Source of the DNA: Ectocarpus siliculosus
Taxonomy: Eukaryota > Sar > Phaeophyceae > Ectocarpales > Ectocarpaceae
Length of the DNA stretch: 64,000 nucleotides
Reading direction: 5' to 3'
Assembly (NCBI GenBank): GCA_000310025.1
Contig: FN648539.1
Span: forward strand, 102,549 to 166,548
Positions 34,245-45,037 of this stretch are shown piece after piece (the first letter of the stretch is position 1; each line of letters begins with the position of its first letter). Made by a program: the position numbers and the translations under genes. The notes below the pieces were generated by a model. That model worked only from the letters and a program-made list of their open reading frames with translations, was not told where the DNA came from and made no database searches.

Positions 34245-37200
34245 GTCGTTTTTGAAATGGAAAGCGTTTTTTCAAACCCAAACCTCCGGCACGCCCAAGA
34301 TCTTGCACCACATCAGGAGTTGTTGCGCAGTCAGTCGGGCTACGCATGCCCCGGTGCGCTCCAGCCATACCCAGTTGGACATGTCGTCCATCATAACCAA
34401 ACTATACTTGAATTGAATGAACCCTTACTCCTCGTCCAAGCCATCTTTCCCCAGCTGGCCTCTCGCTCCCACGTAGAGGTAGTCAAAATGAACAACTTCC
34501 GCCAGGACGTGTACCGTGGACTGTCTCCCAATGGGCAAGGCACCTTTTCCCCCGCCTTGGGAGTCGACATAATGCAGGAACTGCCTGACGAAGTCGGTGA
34601 ATTGCTCTGTCATTCGAAACTAGCAACACTACATCCGCTGCAAGGTGGCGACGGCGCCACCATCCCCATCTTCTTTCATGTGTGCACAGATCATCAGTCG
34701 CACCTGCAAAGCACCCGCCTGATCTGAAACCCAAAGCACGTCAGGTCCGTTCAACCGCACGCGAAACAACCCGCCACTATCCAGAGAGGCTGTCCCCACC
34801 GCAATCGAGAATGACGTGAAAGGTCCGGCAAGTGCACCGAGCTTACTCCGCGCCCCTTGTAGTGCATCACGGGGCTTGCTTGGACGGTATAGGCAACGGC
34901 ACCGGGTTTGCTCGGGGAGCAAACCGCGGCCGCATTAACACGAACCGACGGCACAGAAACCCACCATGACAGAAGGTCCCCCCAGCAATTCCGCTCACCC
35001 GAAATGTGCCTGATGTTATAATCGTAGAGGTCCCGGGCAGCTTTGCACTGGTCGAGACGCTGAGCCGTTGTTTTCGCTACCGAAGACACGCAAGCCTCTG
35101 GATCGAAGATGTACACGAGTTTACGGTGGTCTGTGAAGAAATATATGCACGCCATCACAAAGCAAATACTCCAACCGCTTCAATGTATTCACGATTGCAT
35201 AGCCTTCCATGTCCACCGTGGCCCACCGTTGCAGCGTACCCTTGAATGTGCCGGCCAGAAACTCCATCGCCTCATGACCCATATCCTCTGCAGGTACGCC
35301 ACAGTCCAGCTGGTCTTGGAACACTTCAGTCCCAAAAACCACCCAATTTTCATTGGACGCATGGGGAAACGTGAGCACGGCGAAACCTAGGCGATGGTGA
35401 CACAAGGCCGCAGCGCAGGCAACAAGGTCTTGCGCGGCAGTTCAAGCTTTGACCAGCGCGAGCGTCCATACGTCGATTGCGCGATTGTCGGCCACGGGCT
35501 TCGTCCGGCTCTCGGCACCGACCAAGTGCTACTCGAGAAACAGACGAAGCGACCACGTAACCTCCGCCATCCGCGGTAGAGATGTGCGCAACTTGTTGAC
35601 CGCCTGCAGGAACTGCATCAGACTCGCCAGTCACCTCACCTCAGGACGCCGCATTGTAGCCAGACCGCTGAGCCGCTCGGGGTCTTGCTTGTACACATTT
35701 TCGCACCAAGTCATGCTGGTCTCAAAGAATGTGCACATGAGCACTCCTGAGCGGCCACGAAAAGCCCAGCCCCCTCCAGACGTTCAAAAATCAGGGCGAG
35801 GGTGTCAAGCAAATCGTCTTCATCCATGCCCCAATACAAGACATCGTCTACCCAGATGAAGCAATTTCGCCCCTCCAGGACACCCGAAACGGTGGCCTGG
35901 AAGTACGACCGATCGTTCGAAACACCTCGCGGTACCCACTTGGGCATGTAGAGACCGCCCAGCGTCGCGATCGTAAAAATTTCTTGCGCCTCTGACGACA
36001 ACGGGCACTGCCAGTACCCTTGCAACGGATCCAAGCTCCCATAGAACTTGGACACAATGAGCTGAGTCATGCGTGCTTCAGAGTTACCGTATATGACACA
36101 AGATAACATACCCCGGTGATAACATTTTGGAGTTTGAAAATATTACCACCGGGTGTGGTATCCTGTGGGGGGTGTGTTATCTAGGGTACCCCGGGTGATA
36201 AAGTGCAGCTCGCAGGGGCCCCTAAGGGGGTGTGATAAAACAGGGGGTGTGGTAACGCGTCCGAACACCAACAGCGTGTGTTTGGGGGGCGTAGAGGTGT
36301 GCGCGGGCCCAAAGAAGGAGGTGATCTGCTGTGGCGCCTGCGTTGCTGTAGTCGAAGCAGTTGTCGAAGGAGCGGAGGTACTTGCGGCTGCATTCTGCTA
36401 TGTCTGCACGTTAATGTTGTTGGGGGTCTCCATGCGGGGTGTTTCCCCGCACACAACTGACGTGATTGTGTGTGTGATTGCCCAGGGCAGAAACTGTCAC
36501 CCCGGTGATAAAGAAGGAGGGGCCCCTTGACTATATGCGGCGTAACTAAAAATATCACTGGGGTGTGTTATGTACCCCCCGGTGATAAACCGATGGTTTG
36601 TCAGAAGCGCCCAAAACTATCGCCGGGGTGTCGTATTCTGTGGGGGGTGTGCTTTCTTATGTAGGTGTGTTATCTTGTGTCATATACGGTAGGCATGACA
36701 CCGAGCACCTTTTCTTTTTGCTTGTTCTCTGTCTACTTGCTTGTTGGCCGCATAAAAGTCACTAACCAGCCGGTATCCCACTTTCTTCGGAGTTGCCATC
36801 GCGACGCTCGCCCACACGGCCTGCATGTTGAGGAACACCAAACTCAACGCGACCAGCGACGCCAAGCACCTCTCCAGCCACGCGATCTTGATCGGGTATA
36901 TACGCGCGATCGCGCTTTCCCCGGCCGCACTCCGAACTTAAGGGTGACCCGTACAATAAAGGCTCGAGGTTCGCAGGAGGGTCACCATGGCGTACACCAC
37001 GGCGCCACGGCGGAACGCATTCCAACGCTTGCCGATGATGTCTCGTGGACGTCCCACATGCGGTTCCTCCAAGATAAGAGTAGCGGCAGAAGAGACAGCG
37101 TTGTCCAACGATGCAGACCGCGCCGATGCCTCCTCCTTTGGGATCATGTCAATGTCTGGGCCTCGCGCCACTAAAAGCTCGACGGCTCGACCGCTAGATT

Positions 37201-39198
37201 CGGTTCGGCTTGCTCCGGGCCTTCACGCTGCTGCAGGACCTGCGGTCTCGACACCCGAGACGCTAGCCCGCGAACGCGCACAGGCCCTCAAGCTCTCGTG
37301 CACATCGATGATACCCAACGACTTCAGGGTTGGGTTGCGAAGAATTTTCAGCTCATCATTCCAACGAAATCATCGCAAACGACAACGGTCCACCACACCG
37401 TGTTTTGTGTGACCTCGAGCAGGCGTCTGTCTACTACTTTCAGCTTCCCCGGGCTTTGCATGCCCCCCACGACCTGCACTTCAGGAAAATCAGCTTGCAG
37501 CCTACTTGCAACACCTGCTCACATGGTGGTGAGCCCCGAGCCAGAATTCTGGATCGCAACAGCATCGACGGCAGTTATGTCGGCGGCACCAGGCATCGAC
37601 AAGCTCACCCGGCACCATTTGCCCTGGGAATCAACTGCGACACCTTCAGAATCGAACGCAGACATGTCTCCGGGCTGAACTCGACGAAAGGCTGTCTGTC
37701 ACGAACGGCCCCTCAGGGACGGGTGGCACCCCCATACCCTCAAGGTGTGTTTTCGTCCTATTCGCCGCTGGAAAAAATGTGGGGGCAGTGGCAGCTGACC
37801 GAGACTGGTCGGGCGGCAGAAAAGACGTTGGGGCTGCCTCTCCGTGGGATACTCCGGCAAGAACAGCCTTGCTACTGACATGGCTTTGGCGGAAGTTGGT
37901 TGACGATACCTCCTCGAACCCACGTCCCCCCCCTAAAGAAGGCTGCGCAGGCTGTTGTGTGTGAGGGTGCTGATACTACTGCGCGTGCGCTTGGGTGCTG
38001 CTGCTGTTGCTGCCTCGTGCTGCGATCGGTATCCACGGGTGTCCCCAGTGCCGCGAAAATGCTACCCATACCCAGCGTGCTGAGCGGACAAAGGCTGTGG
38101 CTGGGAACCGCTGCAAGAGACAGTTCTGCGGGGCGTGGCCTGGTTTTTCGCCCCAGAAACACCCAACAAGCTCGGCAGACGAAGACGAACCTGCACTGCC
38201 AGCCCCATCAGGCGCTTTCGCTTTCGCCGATGTATGTTGCTGAGACAGTTTGTTTACGAGCCTGAACGCGGGTCACCACGCGATTTCCCACGCTGCCTGT
38301 CTGCCAACTCACCCGTAGGCCACTCGACCGCAACATCCCGAACGATCTCAATGACTAGCTCGGGGTTGTTCGTTCAGCTACCTTGCATGTCGAGCTTGGT
38401 CTCCACCTCAAGCTTCAACTCGGATGGTCCAAACCTGCCACAACTACTTTGCTGAAGACAGCGGCCGGACCCTTCTTCAACGCACAAGCGGAGTCGCGAA
38501 AAACACATTCAGCGCTCGGGTTTTCGAAGTACTGCTCGAGGCGTCTTTGAACAGCGTCTATCCGATCTACAGCAGTTGTCTCAGTCGTTATGGCTACTCA
38601 TATACGACACCGCGGCGGCCGCAATCGAGCGCTCGAATGTAACGTCCGCCCAGCATGCATCATATTTGGCCAGAGCCTCGCGCAAGTTATCTTCATCAAA
38701 GTTCGGTGCCGTCAAAGTAGATGCGCGACAAGTTTTTCCGGATGGACTGACGCAGCAATTGAGACACAGTGAGCCGCGGGCGTTTGGTAGAGTGCCCACT
38801 GTTGCAGAGACCATGCCCGCTCGTACTCGCGGTATGGCGCATAGAAGAAACGAAAGGACGGAGCTCTCGAAAACGCATGGCCATATTCGGGCGGTTTGGG
38901 CCCATTGTCCAAGACCAAATCGGTGAGCCCGCCCTGGATCTCACCAATCTCTCCAGCAGAACCTTGCTGAGCGCCAAGCTCCCCCTTGCCAGCAGTGGAG
39001 CGTCTCGAGGCCATCGCGGCATACGATGCCCGGGCAGATCAAGATAGCAGCTCCGCGGGAGATCAGGACAGCAGCTCCCCCAGTCGAAGCCCGTACTCAG
39101 CGAAGCGGGAAAAAAAAAGTGGAAGGATAGCTTGTACTGCTGTCGTCACGAGAAAATGTTGTTGACATTGACTGGCCCTGGTCAGTCAGCCTGAGTAT
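34245..39198 (-). mobile_element. Ty3/gypsy retrotransposon body 1, degenerate and nested
   Basis: Minus-strand gag-pol remains in the order gag, protease, RT, RNase H, integrase. Gag begins at an ATG at 39014 (MASRRSTAG). A knuckle-like CFWGEKPGHAPQNC lies near 38120-38160, with the second Cys changed to Gly. The protease site at about 37545 reads NSGSGLTT where D-S/T-G is expected. RT: VAMATPKKVGYRLVSDF (about 36800), LDPLQGYWQCPLSSEAQEIF and FIWVDDVLYWG (35711-36084). RNase H: FTDHRKLVYIFDPEA and YDYNIRHISGERNCWGDLLS (34990-35140). Integrase: FLHYVDSQGGGK, EVVHFDYLYVG and DDMSNWVWLE (34300-34600). Frameshifts and stops are common; the integrase tail and the other LTR are missing. A 603-bp TIR element interrupts RT at 36087-36689. 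Confidence 0.85.
36087..36689. mobile_element. TIR element (MITE-like), copy 1, inside gypsy RT
   Basis: The ends are inverted repeats starting CCGTATATGACACAAGATAA, flanked by TA on both sides (36085-36086 and 36690-36691). Removing it restores the order of gypsy RT blocks (RLVSDFYAANKQV then EARMTQLIVSKFYGSLDPLQ), which proves insertion. The interior repeats CCGGTGATAA and GGTGTGTTAT many times in both directions. A stretch near 36330-36400 is conserved with copy 2 (CGAC.AVVE.VVE..E.LAAAFC), but no transposase is recognised. Confidence 0.85.
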
Positions 39199-39222
39199 CG
39201 ATAACTGTAAACTTACCTGATA
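39199..39222 (-). repeat. Family A LTR, copy 3, left piece
   Basis: CGATAACTGTAAACTTACCTGATA matches the start of the other family A LTRs and then stops at the Tigger-type insertion. The LTR resumes at 41762. The internal edge before it (CCCTGGTCAGTCAGCCTGAG) matches the other gypsy copies. Confidence 0.75.
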
Positions 39223-41761
39223 CAGTAGAGGTCCCTGTTTAAGGCCGCAAATTTAAGGCCGGTGGCCCTTTTTAAGGCCGGTGAAATCGTCTGTCACACT
39301 TTCCTTCCTTTTTAAGGCCGCATAGGCCTTAATCAGGGTTAGTCCCTATTTAAGGCCTATTAGGGCATCCGCGCACCCTATATAAGGCCGGTTTTGGTGT
39401 GACGCACCCAGTTCTTCGCCAGCATTATTCAAGCCGCAACACAACCACTCTAGAGATCTACACAACAGCAATACCTAGCGCATACCCCTACCGACCCAAC
39501 CAGTAGGGGCACACATGCCTTGTGCGGCTGGTGAACTGTGCCAACTGCCAGACCGTACGCCAGAAGCCCCTGACGGCCACCAATGTCACGGAGGGTGTGG
39601 CGGCAGACTGCACGGACTGTGTGGGGAACAAGACCAAGATGCGGAGTTCGAAACCGCCCGCATCTGCTATGCGTGCATTGCCTCCAAGCAAAAGCAAAAG
39701 GCTAGTGATGCCTCCACAGCTGGCAAGGGCTCCACAGCTGGCAAGGGCAAGCGCAAAGGGTCAGCCACGGAGAGCGGAGACACGGCAAGACCAAAAAAAA
39801 CGAAACCAGCCAACCACCCGGACATGACTGGTTCGCGGACGCGGATGGACATCGGCACCAAGATGGAGATCCTACGTCTGCTGGACAAGGGCACGCGGAC
39901 GCAGAAGTCGATCGCAGAGCAGTTCAACTGCGGGGAGCGCACGGTGCGTAACGTCAAGGCCGAGCGGGCGAAGATAGAGAATCAGGCCGCCAAAACTCGC
40001 AGCAGCGCCACCTCAAGGAAGAACCTTCGGGCGGGGGATTTTCCCGAGGTATGCTAGAGTATGTATTGATTTTTTTTTTGCAGCCTGAATTGTACCACTC
40101 GGTGTTGATTTTTTTTTTTTGTCAGCCTGCCGTTTGTACCACACTCGGTTGATATCGCACTTTCAAGAAAAATCGCAGTGCTTCATGTGTGCAAATAGCG
40201 ACCCCCCCCAAAGCAGTCTGGATTATGCACTGAGATTATGCTTTGCGCGGTCAACTGCATTGGAAGCACCACGAACATTTTTCATCTGATGCACCACCCC
40301 ACACACGACAAAAAAAGGCACAAACATATTTAAATTTATACACATTTTTTTCCACTGCTCATTTTATCTGCATGTGCATTTTGGCTAGGGTGGCGTGAAC
40401 TTTCGTGCTGGTGCGTAACTTTGTGATATTATTCATCCGTGAAAGCAGTACCGTTCTAACCCGCGCACCACCGATTTGAACCCTGTGGTGCTTGCTGCTG
40501 ACTTTGTACAGTTGGATTCTTTAGTTTTGGGCCTCGTCAACAAGGCGCGGATGGCGAAGTACACCGTCACCGGCAACGTTATCCGATCGTTCGGCCGCTC
40601 TGCCAAGGCCACCCTGTTGGGCTCGGAAAAAACGACTGACTCCGTGAGGAAGAGGCTCGAGGACTTCAAGGCTGGCGACAAGTGGAGCAAGAACTTCGTG
40701 AAGCGCAACGACCTCCACAGCCACAAACTTCATGGGACGGCCGGCAGCGTCGACCACGACCGCATCAAAGAGGGCATGGAGGAGGTCCGCGCTGCTTGCG
40801 AGAAGTACCCGGCGAGGAACATTTTCAACGTCGACGAGACCGGCATCCAGTGGAAGCTCATAGCCAGGAGGACGTATCTTGCCGCGTTCGAGGCACTTTC
40901 GTCGCACTTCGGGGCTCTGGAGGCGGCAGCGGAGGGGAGCGGCAACCATGACGCCGCTTTCCACATTCAGAAGGCCAAAATGGCAATGATCGCAGCGCAT
41001 GGTTCGAAGGCAACGAGGCAGACAGACATGAGGCAATTTTTGTAGACTCGATAGGCGCAAGGGGGGAGGCATCAGTTGAGTGTGGTTCTCACGCGTCCGG
41101 TGTCATGTCCAGTTTCATCCTTGTATTTTCAACTTTCGTGTGCCGTTGTTAGTGTATCTGGGGGTGGAGAGGTCGGGCTGTTCGATTTTTGTGTCGACTT
41201 TGTGTTCGACGGGTAAGCACCAGTTGGTCAGTCGGTGCAACATGTGCATTTTTCCATGGTTGTTGTGTTGTGCAGATCGTCGGACTTTTTTTTGCTGTGG
41301 GCGTCCTCTCATTCTGATCAGGATTGGCAGTATTATTGTCGACCTTCACAGAGGGTGTCACTCGATGAGATATGTATGTACTTCGCACGTACCAAGTGAA
41401 ATACTTCTAATATACTTCTACATATTTTCTGTTGACGTCAGCTGCGGCAGCAAGTAATACATATTTGGAAATATGCAACATCATTTTTTGTCACGACTTG
41501 TGCGGCAATATTTATCTTTCATGTATAGCGTGCTTCCTGCGAGCCTTCAGACAAGTTGGGGCCCGCCACCGTCCCGAAAGGCTTGAGTGCAGCATCAATA
41601 TTCCTCAATAAGGCCGGTATCGGCCTTATTGAGGAAAACTCAATCCTCTATAAGGCCGGTACCGGCCTTAAACAAGACCCGTTCCCAATAAGGCCGGGTG
41701 CCCTATTTAAGGCCGGTTATTTCGTCTGTCACAGGGCGGCCTTAAACAGGGACCTCTACTG
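39223..41761 (+). mobile_element. pogo/Tigger-type DNA transposon (2539 bp) with TIRs and TA duplication
   Basis: The ends are exact inverted repeats of about 26 bp starting CAGTAGAGGTCCCTGTTTAA, flanked by TA (39221-39222 and 41762-41763). The CAGTA start, TA target and CENP-B-type transposase are typical of the pogo/Tigger branch of Tc1/mariner. Both ends carry clusters of TTTAAGGCCGG or ATAAGGCCGG motifs (39230-39400 and 41615-41755), likely transposase binding sites. The insertion splits a family A LTR. The transposase gene lacks most of its catalytic domain, so this copy is non-autonomous. Confidence 0.9.
39515..41045 (+). CDS. Spliced, catalytically truncated pogo/Tigger-type transposase
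   Basis: Two exons, 39515-40048 and 40512-41045, joined by a GT-AG intron, phase 0, 355 residues. The N-terminus has a Cys/His cluster (ELCQLPD...HQCHGGCGG..H..CG...ICYAC, residues about 7-55) resembling a PHD-like or other small zinc finger. Then follow a Lys-rich linker and a CENP-B N-type helix-turn-helix (TRMDIGTKMEILRLLDKGTR, IAEQFNCGERTVRNVK). The splice creates FPELDSLVLGLVNKAR, as expected for the start of a CENPB-type HTH, followed by WSKNFVKRNDL and LHGTAGSVD. NIFNVDETGIQWKLI holds the first Asp of the DDE domain. Right after RRTYLA the sequence jumps to a C-terminal tail (HIQKAKMAMIAAHG...DMRQFL). The second and third acidic residues are missing, so it could bind DNA but not cut. 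Confidence 0.8.
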
Positions 41762-41997
41762 TATCAGGCAAGGCCTAGGACCAGAATTCTCCCCACTTGG
41801 CTTGGGGGGACTGGTGGGTTCACCTGTTTGGTGATTGCAAACAGACCTTAGGGTTAGGGTTAGGGTTAGGGCTAATTTATAGAGTCTCTCTCTCCATCTA
41901 TTCCTCTCTGCTGCCAATTTGCAAACCAGGCAGATAGGAACCCTAATCTACCATTTCCTAAGACACGCAGATATCCACTGTAAACTACCATTACCCA
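41762..41997 (-). repeat. Family A LTR, copy 3, right piece
   Basis: Continues the LTR broken at 39222: TATCAGGCAAGGCCTAGGAC through CAGATATCC and ACCATTACCCA. It contains four TTAGGG units at 41848-41871 that the other copies lack. Confidence 0.75.
41848..41871 (+). repeat. Interstitial telomere-like TTAGGG x4
   Basis: Four exact TTAGGG units in tandem followed by GCTAA, inside the family A LTR at a place where other copies have TGTTTTGTTTCACGAG-type sequence. Such short tracts can be left by telomerase-mediated or end-joining repair. Confidence 0.85.
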
Positions 41998-42480
41998 GGT
42001 GCTGTTGAGTCCACATGTAACCTGCCAGACTCACGTCTATTACGGGGATAAACCAGCGGCAGAGCATGTGTTTTGTCCTTTGTTGGTCCATACCCAGATA
42101 TTGCATCGTCCCGTCTTGAACTGCCGCTGTTAATGCTCGTGATTATATGTTTAAATCACAAATGACAAAATGCGGACACAGCAGCATGAGTGCAGCAGTA
42201 GCGCCGAGGCCTCCAACGCGCTGATATATTGGGTTCTGCTGTCAATATGATACGCTTTGTGAGTATTGGGGGGGTTGCTACTCAGAAAGAAATGTGAGAG
42301 GTGTGTGCCACCTCGCCAAACTGCTGTTTGGAAAAAATACGGTGAGATGACCTATTTGTGGCAGACAGAAACACAAATCTTCGGCACCACGCAGCAGGAG
42401 AGCGTAGCAGCTGATTAACAGGGCCTCCGACACGCAAATTATTTCGTGTTGGTCATACATGTGATGCTTGCTCTCAACGC
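41998..42480. other. Unassigned sequence
   Basis: No ORF with family resemblance and no repeat recognised. Confidence 0.3.
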
Positions 42481-43725
42481 CGCTGCCGCCCTCTGATTGT
42501 CAAAGTACTTTTCAACGGGTGATGGTCAAGGAACGGGGTCGCAAGGGTGAAAGGCGAACCGGCAAACTTGTGAAATTGCAATTGTTTTCGTCGAGAGTAC
42601 TCGTGTTTGCTTGTTAAACGAGTGCCCAGCATGCCTGTGTGTTTGAGTGATGTTACAGCGCACATGCAGCATATTTGAACCACAAACAGTTGACGACATG
42701 CCGTTGAGTTTCTTTTTGGACATTGCAGTTGCAGGCGTGGCCTTGAGCTGGTCAGTGAAATCAAATACTACAGTGAGCCCAGGCTGCTGCTCTGATAATT
42801 CTTTCATGGCATTACTATCATGGAGGTCAAGGGGGGCGTTATATAGCGTGTGTAAGCTACGAAGGCCAATGGAAGAGCGAGAGTCTCACCGTTATCTGGT
42901 ATAACAGAGTCGTTATTGTTTGGGAGTCCATATCTCTCGTCGAATGAGTCCAGAGTTGACCGCGACGACAAAAATATGCACAAATCAACTCACCAACGTC
43001 AACTGCGATTGCGGCGATTCAAACTAGAAAGGGAGTCGTTTCGGCGTCGCGTGCGATGCTGCCTGCATACTTGCTGTGATCATATCGACGTTTTTCCGAC
43101 ATGTTTAGTGCGTTGAGCATGTGATATACACCGTAGCTTGGTGCTATATAACACCCACAGACAATGACTGTCTGCGTTTTCCCAGTGGCGTTTGATTTGC
43201 TTGGAGTGTAATCTCGTACTTTGAGCCGTCCTTTTTGGGAGCACATGTGCCTGTTGGAGTGCGTGAACAAATTAAAGGGTCTTTTGGATGAAGGAATCCT
43301 TTCAGAATTTGCAAATGTTTTGGGCCAAAAACGTGCCGTGGTCAGTGGCTCAACAGACTAGAGCCAGTTCGAAGTAGCCAACCAACGATCCCAAAAGCAG
43401 GTTGGCTACGTCACCGATACGCTGAAAAACACGACTCCACTTGTAAAAACTTTGTCAACACCAACGCGTACAACGTTCACTGCACACAAAACACACAGCC
43501 ACGGACCACCAGTAGTGAGTAGAATTTTTTTCTTGATTGATTCATAGTGTATGTACGGTATGTAATCAAGTATCGCGGAATTTAAAGAAGATTTAACTCT
43601 CCACCTGGATCCAGTGGTACGTGCGCCCAGTTTCTTGTCTTCATCCAAGTCAAAATAATCTTCGGCGACCAGTGTGTCTCATTGTACTGCTCGATTTTGT
43701 TGTTGCAGAGTGCTAGAGCGATGTC
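42481..43725 (-). repeat. Family D repeat, copy 1
   Basis: About 1.2 kb, present in inverse orientation at 48850-50700. Read on the minus strand it holds protein-like pieces: a stretch at 43270-43020 with SNRHMCSQKGRLKVRDYTPS and GKTQTVIVCGCYIAP, and at 42790-42530 LTVVFDFTDQLKATPATAMS. The two copies share these pieces with frame differences, so it is a decayed mobile element of unknown class. Internal stops prevent a full protein. Confidence 0.6.
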
Positions 43726-43792
43726 TTCTCATCGTGAGGTCACGACAGCTATTTCACGATTGCTATTGTACGGCATCATTGGCTGGGGGCGT

Positions 43793-44000
43793 TGTCGATA
43801 GGGCTGTGCAGGGGGCCCAGATGAGAAGTCGGAGATATTGATGTTACCCCCTTGTTGTCCCATCCGGGGGGCCTCTGTTGGTGTCTGAAGGTAATATACC
43901 TCCTCGTCCCTTCTACCCACATCTATAGGAGCTTGGGGGTGTAGCCTCCCCCCTCACGGCCTCGGGAGGCTGCCCTAGGGGGTCAACGGTGGGCAAATGG
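43793..44000 (-). repeat. Family B terminal repeat, copy 3 (reverse)
   Basis: Reverse complement of the family B consensus, from AGGGCTGTGCAGGGGGCCCA to GGGGGTCAACGGTGGGCAAA, with TACCCCC..GTTGTCCCATCC and CCCCCTCAC..CTCGGGAGGCTGCC inside. Confidence 0.65.
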
Positions 44001-44696
44001 CTCTCTATTATATAGCTCATGAACAGCCCCTGGAATCCCACTGCAGAAAGGTGCGTTCTCGCCTTAAGTACGCACCCGTTCTCTATGATCTGTGTATCGG
44101 GCTGTTGTGGTATAGTATGAACTTGATTCTTAGAACGTATTTCTCCCTATTGTGAGTATGTTGTTGGTTTTTTGTCATCTCGTCGACCTCATTTCTACGT
44201 GGTACAGAACATTTCCTCACTCGGTTAACTTTCGCGGTCCGCGAAGCGCAAAGTTTCCAGTTGTACTGTATTGCTGTATTTTGTCGAGAGATAATGAAAG
44301 TACATACATAGTACACGAGTTAATACCTTTCGCGTCTTGACTAGTACAAGGTCCTATGGACTTTTTTTCACCTTCGAGGAGATATTGCATAGCAAGCCAT
44401 GGAAAAGGCATCCAACGGTCTTCGTGGCCACCGTGATAATGCCACTCATCACCAACCGATAGACTGACTTCCCTTCTTACATGCCGTTGCTTCATGATCG
44501 ACGCCAATCGAAACCGTAAAGGGTGGTTAGTCTTGGAAAGATCTCGTCCAGAGCTTCCTGCACTTCGGTTGGGATTGTAAAATCGGGTTCCTGTGTGGGG
44601 TGCTTGGATATATAAAACTTGGAATTGTCGACGGTCGGTACCCCATGGTTGTACTGTACTGGGGTCCGCTGTTGACTTCCTAACATTGTACACTCG
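44001..44696. other. Unassigned, partly protein-like sequence
   Basis: On the minus strand 44686-44495 reads VQYNHGVPTVDNSKFYISKH then EVQEALDEIFPRLTTLYGFD, which looks coding but matches no family I know. It may be another internal part of the family B element. Confidence 0.3.
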
Positions 44697-44800
44697 TCTC
44701 TTTCTCATTTTCCCTTCTACCCTCTCCATGGGGGCTTGGGGGCACGGCTTCCCCCCTGACACCCTGGGGAAGGGCCATGCCTGGGGGATCAGTGGAGGGT
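44697..44800 (-). repeat. Partial family B repeat, reverse, head-to-head with copy 4
   Basis: CTACCCTCTCCATGGGGGCT through GGGGATCAGTGGAGGG is the reverse complement of the first half of family B. It lies next to the plus-oriented full copy starting at 44818, so the two form a near-palindrome. Confidence 0.55.
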
Positions 44801-44817
44801 TGTGGAGAAGAGGGCCA

Positions 44818-45037
44818 TATGCCCTCCGTTGATCCTCTCGGGCAGCCTCCTCAGCGTGTGTGTGAGGTTGGAGGCTAGGCCCCTAGGTCCCCATAGAAGG
44901 GGAATAGAAAGGAAGACAAGAGAGGAGAGTATATCATGTGCAGACGTCAACAGAGCCCCCCCGGATGGGAGAACAAGGGGGTATCATCAACGTCTCCAAC
45001 CACCTTGTCTGGGCCCCTAGCAGAGCCCTGTCCGCAA
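44818..45037 (+). repeat. Family B terminal repeat, copy 4
   Basis: TATGCCCTCCGTTGATCC through CCCTAGCAGAGCCCTGTCCGCA. It is followed immediately by internal sequence (CCCCCAAAGCGCTACTTCTC), whose reverse complement precedes copy 2. Confidence 0.7.
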
